Of a DNA stretch of 64,000 nucleotides, positions 52,836 to 61,817 are shown piece by piece. Both the position numbers and the translations under genes were made by a program. The DNA is from Flectobacillus rivi (GTDB taxonomy: Bacteria; Bacteroidota; Bacteroidia; Cytophagales; Spirosomataceae), in the NCBI RefSeq assembly GCF_030056655.1, contig NZ_JASHIE010000002.1:62001-126000 (forward strand). Reading direction: 5' to 3'. How positions within the stretch are numbered: the stretch's first letter is position 1; each line of letters begins with the position of its first letter. Under the pieces are notes generated by a model that was given only the letters and a program-made list of their open reading frames with translations, was not told the origin of the DNA and made no database searches.

Positions 52836-55768
52836 AAAATTTAGAGAAATTAGAAATCTTTATCGAAAATCTAAAAAAATCAGTTCATGCATACGCCCGT
52901 GTTGAAGCTGATAGCTGCATCGAATATCTGAGAAGTGACGACCCTACGATTCCAGTACCTCCTATACAAAACTACTGGGTAATCACAGGGTTTGAGCAGT
53001 TATTGGGCAATGTAGACGAATGGGATGAATGGGAAGAAAAAATCATGGCATTGATGACTCAACCTTCCAATTGGAATGAACCTCAGGCATTGGGATTTTC
53101 CACCTATGGTGGCTTTCGTGATTTTACTGATTGGGTCAGCAAACAAATACTACGTAGCAAGAATAATCTTGACATAACCAAAATCCTCCAATTAGCAAGT
53201 CGTTTTATTACCGATGAAGCATTCCTAATTTACTTTTTAAATACAAAGACATTTTTTGTTGATGGAAACCAAAATTTGACAAAATGGGGTAATTATCTTT
53301 TGCTCAATAATCAACACTATAATCCAATTTTGTTGAATACCAGTATAGAGGCTAATGAGAAAACCCTCCTAGTAATGTTTCTTTTATCCTCTAAGCAAAA
53401 TGAATTTTTATCGTCAACAATCGACTCATTGATTGTTGATGATAATATTTTGAATATCACCGATTTGCTACTTAATGAGGATTCAACAAAATATGAACCA
53501 CTCATCTTCACCAAATGGCAAAACCTAAAGAATAGTTATATATTCATTAAACTGTATGAATTTTTGGCGAACAAGTTTCCCGAAAAATATAACCCACTTG
53601 AATTAGAAGCCATTCAAAAAACACTTACCATCGAATTGAATTGGTGTAGTACCAACTATGCCAGTCTTTATTGTTATGGGCCTGAGCCAATCACTGTGTT
53701 AGCGCACTGCTTTAATTTTTTGGTAAAAAAAGAAACTCAGGAAACTAAAAAACGATTCCAAAGTGAACTACAAAATATCTACTCAATACCTGTTGACCTT
53801 TTGGTAGCGGTAGCAAACGAATTGAAAGAAGACGGTTTAGATATTTTAATAGAAGCCCTACATCAAGACCCGAATAATCTTTACTGGAATGATAAAGATT
53901 TCTTCAAAAAATACTTCAAAATCGTTGAAGCACTTGATTTCCGCTCACACCAAGAATATTTCTGGGATTTGAGTAAAAACAAATCGAAAGAGTTACGAAG
54001 ATTAGGTGCTGGTCTATTGAGTAAATTAGGCAATGAAGCCATTCCAAACGCTTCTGAATTAACAAAGTCTAAAAAGTTGGAGGCTAGACAAATGGGCTTT
54101 CTGATTTTATCCCTTATCAATACCGATGAATCAAAAGTCATTTTGGTTGAACTTTTGGAACAAGAAAAGAATGATGAGGCTCGTGATATTATTCTGGAAT
54201 CATTGCGTCACTTAGTTAGTAAACAAAATTCTTTAGCAGAAATTAATACCAAAATAGCATTTGCTCAAAAAAGAGCTAAGCTCAATGCTCCATTAACGCC
54301 ATGGCTCGACGAAAAGGTGCTTCCTCCACTATACTTCAAAGATGGTACCCAGCTAAGCGTTGAGGCGTTTCGTTTCTTACATTATCGTATGAGTCGTGCC
54401 AAAGAAATTCGCCTCGATATAGAAGCAAAATTACTTATTGAGCATTTGGATACTGACAAAAACTACGAATATGCCGCTAGTTTATTGGATGCCTATTTTG
54501 TCAATGGAGCACTAGCTAATTTCAAATTCTGTTTGACGCTCGCTAGTATTTTTGGAGATACTACTGTCATCCGTCAATTGCGTAATAAGGTGCAAGAATT
54601 TGCCGATAACAATCGTGGTAAAATGGCGGAATATGTTGTAAAAGCATTAGCGCTCAATGGCGGAACACAGGCATTGCGTCATGTGGAGTACTTTTCTAGA
54701 AAATATAAAAACAAAAATAAAAACGTTGGCGCTGCCGCAACCGAGTCGTTTACCATTGTTGCCGAAGAACTGGGAATATCTCCATACGATCTAGCCGACC
54801 AAATCATTCCTGATTTTGGGTTTGAAGGATTGTTTAAAACCTTTGAAGTTGAAGGACAAGAATATCGTGCCTTTGTGAATCAAGATTTTAAAATCCTTTT
54901 CTTAAATGAAGATAACAAAACGCTAAAAGCGCTTCCTAAAGGAACGCCAGTGGATTTACAAGAGGAATTTAAAGAGATAGGAAAGGAAATCAAAGACATC
55001 GTAAAATCTCAAACACCTCGTTTGGAGCAATACCTCATTATTCAGCGTCAATGGGATACTGAAAAATGGCAGAGCCTTTTCCTAAATAACCCCATTATGT
55101 TTGTCTATGCAACGAGGTTAATTTGGGGTGCTTTCAACGACCAAAAGCAATTGTTATTTACCTTCAAAGTGCAAGAAGATCAAACGTGTATCAACCAAGA
55201 TGGAGACGAGGTAGCGTTTGAAGAAGGACAAATGATTCGAATGGTGCATCCACTAATTCTTGAGACGGAGACCATCAACTATTGGTCAGAAGTATTAAAG
55301 GATGAAGGGCTATCACCTGCATTTTTACAACTCAATCGTGAGGTAGTCAATTTTGACCCTTCGGATAAAGGAACCCTTATTTCTTCAAAGTACAGAGGCA
55401 TTGAAATGTCAGGATACACCTTCGTGTCTGTACTTGAAAAAAGAGGCTGGTTTAGAGGTTCGGTTGTCGATGCAGGCTTCATCAGCAATTATTACAAAAA
55501 CTTCGCGGAAGAAGGTATCACAGCCATTATTACACAGGAAGGAGATATATGTGTAGGTTATCTGGACTCCATCGGAGGAATTGGCAACCTTATGTTTGTA
55601 AAATACGGTAGTGTCGACTTTGGAAGTTATACCTATGATGAACCAGGGCATACAAACGACCCAAGACTAATTCCTTTTGAACAAATCTCCCCTATTATGT
55701 ACTCAGAGGTAATGGCAGATATGCAGTTTTTCAAAGAAAATGATACTAGACAAAACGGCGGTAATTAA
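52832..55768 (+). CDS. HEAT-repeat protein with C-terminal DUF4132 domain (YehI/MolR-like)
   Basis: 978 residues. The middle (about 380-470) has HEAT-like repeats (LRRLGAGLLSKLGNEAIPN, ARQMGFLILSLINTDESK, ARDIILESLRHL) and a second helical array at about 540-640. The part from LEQYLIIQRQWDTEKWQSLF to LQLNREVVNFD is the DUF4132 domain, with the family's NPIMFVYATRLIWG and MVHPLIL. DUF4132 is the domain of E. coli YehI/MolR; the WGR domain of that protein is not seen here. Coupled to DUF5682 by a 4-base overlap and followed 5 bases later by the VWA gene. Function unknown. Confidence 0.82.
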   Translation: MKNLEKLEIFIENLKKSVHAYARVEADSCIEYLRSDDPTIPVPPIQNYWVITGFEQLLGNVDEWDEWEEKIMALMTQPSNWNEPQALGFSTYGGFRDFTDWVSKQILRSKNNLDITKILQLASRFITDEAFLIYFLNTKTFFVDGNQNLTKWGNYLLLNNQHYNPILLNTSIEANEKTLLVMFLLSSKQNEFLSSTIDSLIVDDNILNITDLLLNEDSTKYEPLIFTKWQNLKNSYIFIKLYEFLANKFPEKYNPLELEAIQKTLTIELNWCSTNYASLYCYGPEPITVLAHCFNFLVKKETQETKKRFQSELQNIYSIPVDLLVAVANELKEDGLDILIEALHQDPNNLYWNDKDFFKKYFKIVEALDFRSHQEYFWDLSKNKSKELRRLGAGLLSKLGNEAIPNASELTKSKKLEARQMGFLILSLINTDESKVILVELLEQEKNDEARDIILESLRHLVSKQNSLAEINTKIAFAQKRAKLNAPLTPWLDEKVLPPLYFKDGTQLSVEAFRFLHYRMSRAKEIRLDIEAKLLIEHLDTDKNYEYAASLLDAYFVNGALANFKFCLTLASIFGDTTVIRQLRNKVQEFADNNRGKMAEYVVKALALNGGTQALRHVEYFSRKYKNKNKNVGAAATESFTIVAEELGISPYDLADQIIPDFGFEGLFKTFEVEGQEYRAFVNQDFKILFLNEDNKTLKALPKGTPVDLQEEFKEIGKEIKDIVKSQTPRLEQYLIIQRQWDTEKWQSLFLNNPIMFVYATRLIWGAFNDQKQLLFTFKVQEDQTCINQDGDEVAFEEGQMIRMVHPLILETETINYWSEVLKDEGLSPAFLQLNREVVNFDPSDKGTLISSKYRGIEMSGYTFVSVLEKRGWFRGSVVDAGFISNYYKNFAEEGITAIITQEGDICVGYLDSIGGIGNLMFVKYGSVDFGSYTYDEPGHTNDPRLIPFEQISPIMYSEVMADMQFFKENDTRQNGGN

Positions 55769-55773
55769 GTACT

Positions 55774-56967
55774 ATGACAGACGAAAAAGAATCACTCCGA
55801 CGCTGGCGCCTTATGTTAGGAGGCGATGAAGCTGATGGCACACAATATCAACTGTCAGATTTAGACAGTCAGATTGATGTTGCCCTCTCGGCTCTGTATG
55901 ACTTTGAAAGAAAACGAAGCTTCAATTATGGACAAAATGGAGGTGGTGCAGGAGGAAATGGTAGCTCCAGTCCTTCTGTGGCACGTTGGTTAGGGGATAT
56001 TAATAAATATTTCCCTCAGTCGGTGGTGCAAGTGATGCAAGGTGACGCCTTAAAGCATCCTGAGTTACAGCAAAAGCTCATGCTAGAACCTGAAATTTTG
56101 GAAAAAGCTACGCCCAACGTGCATTTAGTTGCCAGTTTAATGGAACTAGGCAAACTAATTCCTTCCAAAACCAAAGAAACTGCTCGTAGAGTGGTGCAAC
56201 AGGTAGTAGAGGAGTTAATATTAAAATTAGAGCAAAAAACGATACAAGCTATTACAGGCGCTATCAATCGAAGCGTTCGCAATAATCGACCTCGTTATAA
56301 TGAGATAGATTGGAATACAACTATTCGGAAAAACCTCAAAAACTATTTGCCCGAATACAAAACCATTATTCCAGAAATTAGAGTAGGTTTTGGACGTAAA
56401 AACAAACGATCTTTAAAAGATATTGTTTTGTGCCTTGATCAAAGTGGTTCAATGGGCGCCTCTGTTGTCTATTCAGGCATCTTTGGTGCAGTTATGGCTT
56501 CGTTACCACAAGTAACAACCAAAATGGTGGTATTTGATACTGAAGTGGTTGATTTGACAGAAGATTTGAAAGACCCTGTAGACTTGCTCTTCGGAGTACA
56601 GCTTGGTGGAGGTACCGACATCAACAAAGCTCTCGGATATTGTCAAGAAATTATTACGAAGCCCGACGATACCATTCTGATTATGATTACGGATTTGTAT
56701 GAAGGAGGTAATCAAGCACAGATGCGCAAACGTATAGTGGAGCTCAGTGAGTTGGGGATTCAAATAATTTGTCTGCTAGCTTTAGACGATTCGGGTGCAC
56801 CTTCTTTTGACAAAGACAATGCTAAATTCCTCTCCAACGTAGGAGTTCCTGTCTTTGCTTGCACACCAGATTTGTTTCCAAATATGATGGCAGCTGCCAT
56901 TAACCGACAAGATATGAGTGCATGGGCAAGCCAAAATGACGTAGTTTTGAAAGGATCAAACTCATAA
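55774..56967 (+). CDS. VWA-MIDAS protein, last gene of the MoxR cluster (YehP-like)
   Basis: 397 residues. A helical N-terminal half with a Gly/Ser/Asn-rich linker (55-67) precedes a von Willebrand A domain whose MIDAS is complete: D222-x-S224-x-S226 (CLDQSGSM), Thr in GGGTDINKA, and Asp in ITDLYEGG. It is the expected partner of the MoxR ATPase four genes... upstream in the same operon, binding a metal-dependent ligand on the client. No signal peptide, cytosolic. The operon ends at a hairpin 8 bases later. Confidence 0.9.
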   Translation: MTDEKESLRRWRLMLGGDEADGTQYQLSDLDSQIDVALSALYDFERKRSFNYGQNGGGAGGNGSSSPSVARWLGDINKYFPQSVVQVMQGDALKHPELQQKLMLEPEILEKATPNVHLVASLMELGKLIPSKTKETARRVVQQVVEELILKLEQKTIQAITGAINRSVRNNRPRYNEIDWNTTIRKNLKNYLPEYKTIIPEIRVGFGRKNKRSLKDIVLCLDQSGSMGASVVYSGIFGAVMASLPQVTTKMVVFDTEVVDLTEDLKDPVDLLFGVQLGGGTDINKALGYCQEIITKPDDTILIMITDLYEGGNQAQMRKRIVELSELGIQIICLLALDDSGAPSFDKDNAKFLSNVGVPVFACTPDLFPNMMAAAINRQDMSAWASQNDVVLKGSNS

Positions 56968-56974
56968 GTAATAG

Positions 56975-57003
56975 TAACGCCACATACTTGATATGTGGCG
57001 TTA
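56975..57003 (+). terminator. Hairpin ending the MoxR-VWA operon
   Basis: TAACGCCACATA and TATGTGGCGTTA form a perfect 12-bp stem with a 5-base loop, 8 bases after the VWA stop. The U tract is weak (TTATAAG), so termination may be partial. Confidence 0.6.
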
Positions 57004-57426
57004 TAAGCTAAAAATCAGCACTTTTAAGGATAGAGTTTTTCTCCATAATTAAGAGTGTCAACTTTAATATTTGAAGCCCTTTACCATCAAATAATTTCTA
57101 CAAAAAAAAACATAGCAAAATACACTCTGGCACGGTTTTAGAGCAAATAGTCTAAAATTGCCGCACTTCAATTTCGTACTAATTTTAGTATGCTTATCCT
57201 CTATTATCCTCACTCATTCAAAACTCCTGCGTATAGTCATAATTTAAGCCTCAATGGCATAATTTTTGCTCCTTTTTAAGCAAGCAACCGCCAGTTGTAT
57301 TCAAAAAATCAAAATTTCCTAAGTAGAAAACATCTCCGCCAACCAAAGAGCAATCTCTCGATTGTGACTTTGACTGTATTTCTATGTGGGCTGTAAAAGG
57401 TGTTTAATTCAATTAATTTTATGCTC
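57004..57426. other. Leader region of the adhesin-like gene
   Basis: About 420 bases. Apart from the sigma-54-like site at 57255 there is no frame, repeat-family member or terminator that I can support. Confidence 0.4.
57255..57270 (+). promoter_or_regulatory. Sigma-54-type promoter candidate
   Basis: TGGCATAATTTTTGCT fits the -24/-12 form TGGCA-N7-TTGC with the GG and GC dinucleotides exactly 12 bases apart. Transcription would start near 57281, about 145 bases before the adhesin ATG. The rpoN gene and activator binding sites are not visible in this window. Confidence 0.45.
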
Positions 57427-60400
57427 ATGAACAAGTTTACCCAAGTAGTTGTGGTACTGTGTATTTCTATGCTCAGTATCTTTCAAACACATGCGCAGGT
57501 GAAAACATTGGAGAATAATAAAATCCCAATGGATCCAATCGTTGGAACTGGCGTTACCATTAACTCCTCGCTATCTCTTACTGGTGGCGCAACAAACACT
57601 TCAAACGTCGTAAATGGCGACCTTCGTGATTTTGCTACAATCGATTTAACACTCTCTCTTCTAGGCGGTGGTGTTGGTCTAACCGTACAAGATGCTAAAC
57701 AATACTATCCCGCTGGTAATGTTGTAGGTTTTGTGGTAGCTCCTGGAGCTGGTTTACTCTCAGCTTCCGTTTTATCAAACATCTCAATCAAAACATACCG
57801 AGATGGTACGCTTCAAGAAACAGCTACTTTATCAGGAGGTTTATTGAATGCTTCCGTACTAGGTGGTAGCATTGGAAAGCAAATTTTAAGTTTCACTACT
57901 ACAAAAGACTTTGACCAAGTTCAATTGTTCTATAGTGGTGGTGCGGTTGGTTTATTCAATAGCTTAAATGTATATTATGCTTTTGAAGGCCCTGCGGCAA
58001 CAACTAATTTAGATTGTGCTGACAAATGGGTGAATGGTGGAACAGGGAGTTATACTGTTAATGGAGCAACGACAAGTTCTATCCCTCTGGTTGGGGGTCT
58101 TACATGTGTTGGTGGCGTTTCTAACGAAAACAACGTAATTGATGCTAATACGACCAATAATGCAGATTTAACGATATTGGTTGGAGTTGCTTGTTCAAGC
58201 TATATTGAAGTAGCAAGCGCTACCGCAAGACCAGCAGGTAGTGAGGCAGGTTTTGTTATTTCAGATGGTAACACGCTTATTGACTTAAGCTTATTCAGTA
58301 ATTTGAAAATTCAAACTTATAACGGCTCTATCCTTCAAGAAACTATTACTGGTAACAGTTCAACAATAAAGCTTGGTTTGCTTGGAAATTCTAACAAATA
58401 TGAGTTCGGCTTTAAAACTACTAGAGCCTATGACAAAATTAGAATTACAGCAAATGGAGGATTATTGTCTGTAGCAACTAATCTAAAGGTATTTTATGCT
58501 TATTCTAAGCTTGATACGGATAATGACGGATTTGCAGATTGTATAGATAAGTGCCCTACAGGGCCTGACTATTTTGATGAAGATGGAGATGGTCGTCCAA
58601 ACGGTGTACCTTGTGATAAAAATGAAATCAATGTTTCCATTGCAAAAACAAGTAGCAATAATGGAGCACCTGTTCCACTAGGTTCACAAGTTACTTACAC
58701 AATAAAAGCGACAAAAGCTGCAGGATATGATGACCCTACGGGTTTAGAAATTACAGATTTACTTCCATCAACAGTAACGTATGTTTCTCACTCAGCTGAA
58801 TCTGGAACGACCTATGATAAAACAACTGGAAAATGGTATATAGGTAGTTTATTAAGTGGCGATAAAACAGAAGTAACCCTTACTATTACAGTTACAGCAA
58901 ATGCCGAGGGTATTACTTACAATACAGCAACTGTCACCGCAAGTGATAACAACGTGAACAAAGGTAAAAACTCAGATACAAATTGTTTCACAGTTCCTGC
59001 AAAACTTTGTACTGGAGAAACAATGACATTACGAGTACCTAAGACGTACACTAACTACCAATGGAAAAGAAACGGAGTAGAGATACCTGGTGAAACAAAA
59101 GATTCATTAGTAGTAAGAGAGGCTGGCGAGTATAGCGTTACATTAGATTTAGTTGCTGGTTGTTCGACCGGTAACTGTTGTCCAATCATCGTTGAAATGG
59201 CACCACTTCCAGAACTATTAGCTACAGCACAACCAGCTAAAGGTTATTGTACTGGAACAACTATCAATTTAGGTGTAACTACTACTAATACTGTTAGTCT
59301 TTCATGGGCTGGTCCAAATAATTTTACCTCTACCGTAGCGAATCCAACTATAAGCTCAGCAAGTGCTGTAAATGCAGGTGTATATACCATCACGGGTACA
59401 TCATCTTTGGGTTGTACAGCAACAGCTACAGTTCAGGTAAATGTTAATCCTATTCCAACAGCTACAGCAAATGCTCCACTTCAAGTTTGTTTGAATGGTA
59501 CAGCTAATCTTTCGGTAAGCAGTAATCCAGCTGGCGCAAGCTACTCATGGTCAGGTCCTGCAGGATTTACTTCTACAGCTGCCAACCCTACAATTGCATC
59601 TGTAACAAATGCTAATGTAGGAACTTATTCTGTAAGTGTAACTGATATCAACGGTTGTACAGCAACAACAACTACTTCAATCAGTCTATACTCTGCTCCA
59701 GATGTGAAAATTACTCCAACAGCATTGGCTGTCTGTGAGCAATCTCCTATTACTTTGACAGCTTCAGGTGCATCAACGTACTCTTGGACAGGTCCGAATG
59801 GATTTACTTCTACTTCGGCAAACCCAACAGTAACAGCAAGTGCTTCGATGACTCAACACGCAGGTGTCTATACTGTAACAGGTGTTAGTGGTGATAACTG
59901 TAGTGCTATTGCTACTGTAAACGTAATGGTGAATCCTAAACCAATGGTTACTGCAACTACAGTAGTAGCGGTTAACTGTTCGGGTGTACCACTTACTTTA
60001 AGTGCGACAACAGACGGAACAAGTCCTTCATATTCTTGGACAGGACCAAACAGCTTTACTTCAACAGCTGCAAGTCCAGTAGTTTCTGCAACTGCAACAG
60101 CTGCTATGAGTGGAACTTATACAGTTACAGTAACCGATAGCAAAGGTTGTATTGGTACGGCATCAGTTGCCGTAACTGTTAACCCTGCTCCTACTACGAC
60201 AATCACAGGCGGTCCAACAATTACAGTATGTTCTACCACTCCAATTGCCTTTACGCTAGGTGGAAAACAAGCAGGCGAAACTTACGCTTGGTCTGGTCCT
60301 AACAGCTTTACTTCGACAGTAGCAGAACCAACAGTAACAGCTTCGGCAACGGCTGCTAACCAAGGTGTTTATACTGTTGTTGTAACTAGTCCATTGGGAT

Positions 60401-60978
60401 GTAACCAAACAGCAACAGTTAGTGTAACTGTAAATGCAACTCCTGTTGGAACTACTGAAAACAAAGAAGTTTGTGCAGGTACTCCTGTGACATTGACTGC
60501 TACAGGTGGAACTTCATATCTGTGGGATACTGGTGAAACAACAGCATCGATTTCAGTGACTCCTATGTTCTCTACAACATATCGTGTAACTAAATCTTCA
60601 GCTCAAGGATGTTCTATCGAAGATACATTTAACGTGACTGTTAAAGCAGCTCCAATTTCAGCAGGGGTAGTTACAATTTGTAACGACAATGGTACTCCAG
60701 GAACTGGTGCAGATGATAAGTACACTCTCACATTAAACCCAACTGGCGGTAGTGGAACAACATATACAGTATCAGGTGGTATTACATCGGCTTCTCCACT
60801 AAATTATGGTGCTACATCAAGTGTATTTGGTCCATTCCAAATCAGTGATGGCCCTAAAACAATTACAATTACTGATGCAAATGGATGTTCGTTGAACAAC
60901 GTGACGATCACGCCTCCAGCGGCATGTTCATCTTGTCCTCAGGTTTGTGTGCCGATTACAATTAAAAAAATGAGATAG
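57427..60978 (+). CDS. Secreted adhesin-like protein with DUF11 and five Ig/PKD-like repeats
   Basis: 1183 residues from the ATG at 57427 (alternative starts ATG 57421 and GTG 57400). Signal peptide FTQVVVVLCISMLSIFQ then THAQ. Then two related beta-rich N-terminal domains with GLxSVLSNISIKTY/LSLFSNLKIQTY, a Ca-binding thrombospondin-3-like segment (DTDNDGFADCIDKCPTGPDY), a DUF11 domain, and five tandem Ig/PKD-like units of about 85 residues, each containing SW-x-GPN-x-FTST. It ends with CPQVCVPITIKKMR; a canonical T9SS type A or B tail is not recognised. Likely a cell-surface or matrix protein. Repeats make it prone to recombination. Confidence 0.88.
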   Translation: MNKFTQVVVVLCISMLSIFQTHAQVKTLENNKIPMDPIVGTGVTINSSLSLTGGATNTSNVVNGDLRDFATIDLTLSLLGGGVGLTVQDAKQYYPAGNVVGFVVAPGAGLLSASVLSNISIKTYRDGTLQETATLSGGLLNASVLGGSIGKQILSFTTTKDFDQVQLFYSGGAVGLFNSLNVYYAFEGPAATTNLDCADKWVNGGTGSYTVNGATTSSIPLVGGLTCVGGVSNENNVIDANTTNNADLTILVGVACSSYIEVASATARPAGSEAGFVISDGNTLIDLSLFSNLKIQTYNGSILQETITGNSSTIKLGLLGNSNKYEFGFKTTRAYDKIRITANGGLLSVATNLKVFYAYSKLDTDNDGFADCIDKCPTGPDYFDEDGDGRPNGVPCDKNEINVSIAKTSSNNGAPVPLGSQVTYTIKATKAAGYDDPTGLEITDLLPSTVTYVSHSAESGTTYDKTTGKWYIGSLLSGDKTEVTLTITVTANAEGITYNTATVTASDNNVNKGKNSDTNCFTVPAKLCTGETMTLRVPKTYTNYQWKRNGVEIPGETKDSLVVREAGEYSVTLDLVAGCSTGNCCPIIVEMAPLPELLATAQPAKGYCTGTTINLGVTTTNTVSLSWAGPNNFTSTVANPTISSASAVNAGVYTITGTSSLGCTATATVQVNVNPIPTATANAPLQVCLNGTANLSVSSNPAGASYSWSGPAGFTSTAANPTIASVTNANVGTYSVSVTDINGCTATTTTSISLYSAPDVKITPTALAVCEQSPITLTASGASTYSWTGPNGFTSTSANPTVTASASMTQHAGVYTVTGVSGDNCSAIATVNVMVNPKPMVTATTVVAVNCSGVPLTLSATTDGTSPSYSWTGPNSFTSTAASPVVSATATAAMSGTYTVTVTDSKGCIGTASVAVTVNPAPTTTITGGPTITVCSTTPIAFTLGGKQAGETYAWSGPNSFTSTVAEPTVTASATAANQGVYTVVVTSPLGCNQTATVSVTVNATPVGTTENKEVCAGTPVTLTATGGTSYLWDTGETTASISVTPMFSTTYRVTKSSAQGCSIEDTFNVTVKAAPISAGVVTICNDNGTPGTGADDKYTLTLNPTGGSGTTYTVSGGITSASPLNYGATSSVFGPFQISDGPKTITITDANGCSLNNVTITPPAACSSCPQVCVPITIKKMR

Positions 60979-61006
60979 TATAAATTTTATTTTGCGAGAT
61001 AAATAC

Positions 61007-61036
61007 AAAAGGGAGCCTGCATTGGGCTCCCTTTTT
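61007..61036 (+). terminator. Terminator of the adhesin-like gene
   Basis: AAAAGGGAGCC and GGCTCCCTTTT form an 11-bp stem with a 7-base loop, followed by TG. The upstream gene stops 28 bases earlier. Confidence 0.85.
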
Positions 61037-61058
61037 GTTATTTGAGTAAATAGGTAAG

Positions 61059-61150
61059 TATGAGTGCTGAATTGTGAGTGATGAGTTTTGAGTGTATTTT
61101 TTGATTACTAATATTTTATCTCATTAATTTCTTAAACTTAATTTTGCACG
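61059..61150. repeat. GAGTGCTGAATTGTGAGTG-family repeat
   Basis: GAGTGCTGAATTGTGAGTGA then TGAGTTTTGAGTG and TTACTAATATTTTATC ... CACGACTACG repeat the order of landmarks seen at 41576-41690. The remaining gap to 61817 is AT-rich with no credible frame, tRNA or strong hairpin; it should contain the promoter of the deiminase gene. Confidence 0.5.
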
Positions 61151-61817
61151 ACTACGTAAAATATCCCTTAGTCTCAAAATGCTTCTCGGTATATGTGCTC
61201 CTTCTTATATGATTGCTTGAGCAAAAATGTTTCATCACTTTCAGATTATTTGAAAGCTAGAATTTCAACAGAATAATAACTTGGGGAAATATTTTTATAG
61301 AAGATATTAAGACAAGAAATAAATAGCAAAAGGGAGTTAAGTCTCGAATTGTAGTAAGGTTAAAAAAACATTCAATACCGTGCAATTAAACCGCCTAATT
61401 ACTGCTTATTCGAATGCGTCATGAGCAAATGACTTATTACCATTAATACTATCAATCCAAGTAACTTCCCTCCCGTGCCTATATAGATACCTAAACTTAC
61501 GAAAGAAATCACAAATTGGATTCAGCTTAAGTACTAGAATTTCTTACAAAAAGGATATCTCGCATGCACCTCTAAGCGTATTTTCTACGAATACCCTAGT
61601 ATTATTTTCTTTTACACAGAAAAAACTTCGATTATATAATTTTCATATTTTGTCAAAGATTATAGGCCATTCTGAAAATCTATTCAGCTTTGAAATGAAA
61701 AATTCGTTATGTTTTTCTCTCGACTTGACTTTGTAGAAAAAAAATCGTTTATTGCGAAAAATGAGTTTTTTACCATTTTTTACCTAAAAAGCAACAAACT
61801 TCAAAGACAATCAAATT
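61151..61817. other. Gene-free gap upstream of the arginine deiminase-like gene
   Basis: About 670 bases, very AT-rich near 61600-61800. I found no repeat-family member, tRNA or clear promoter pair. Only short frames (for example 13 codons at about 61180). Confidence 0.35.

Noticed and set aside
57120..57150. Second sigma-54-like site TGGCACGGTTTTAGAGCA
   Set aside because: The GG and GC are 14 bases apart rather than 12, and TTGC is missing.
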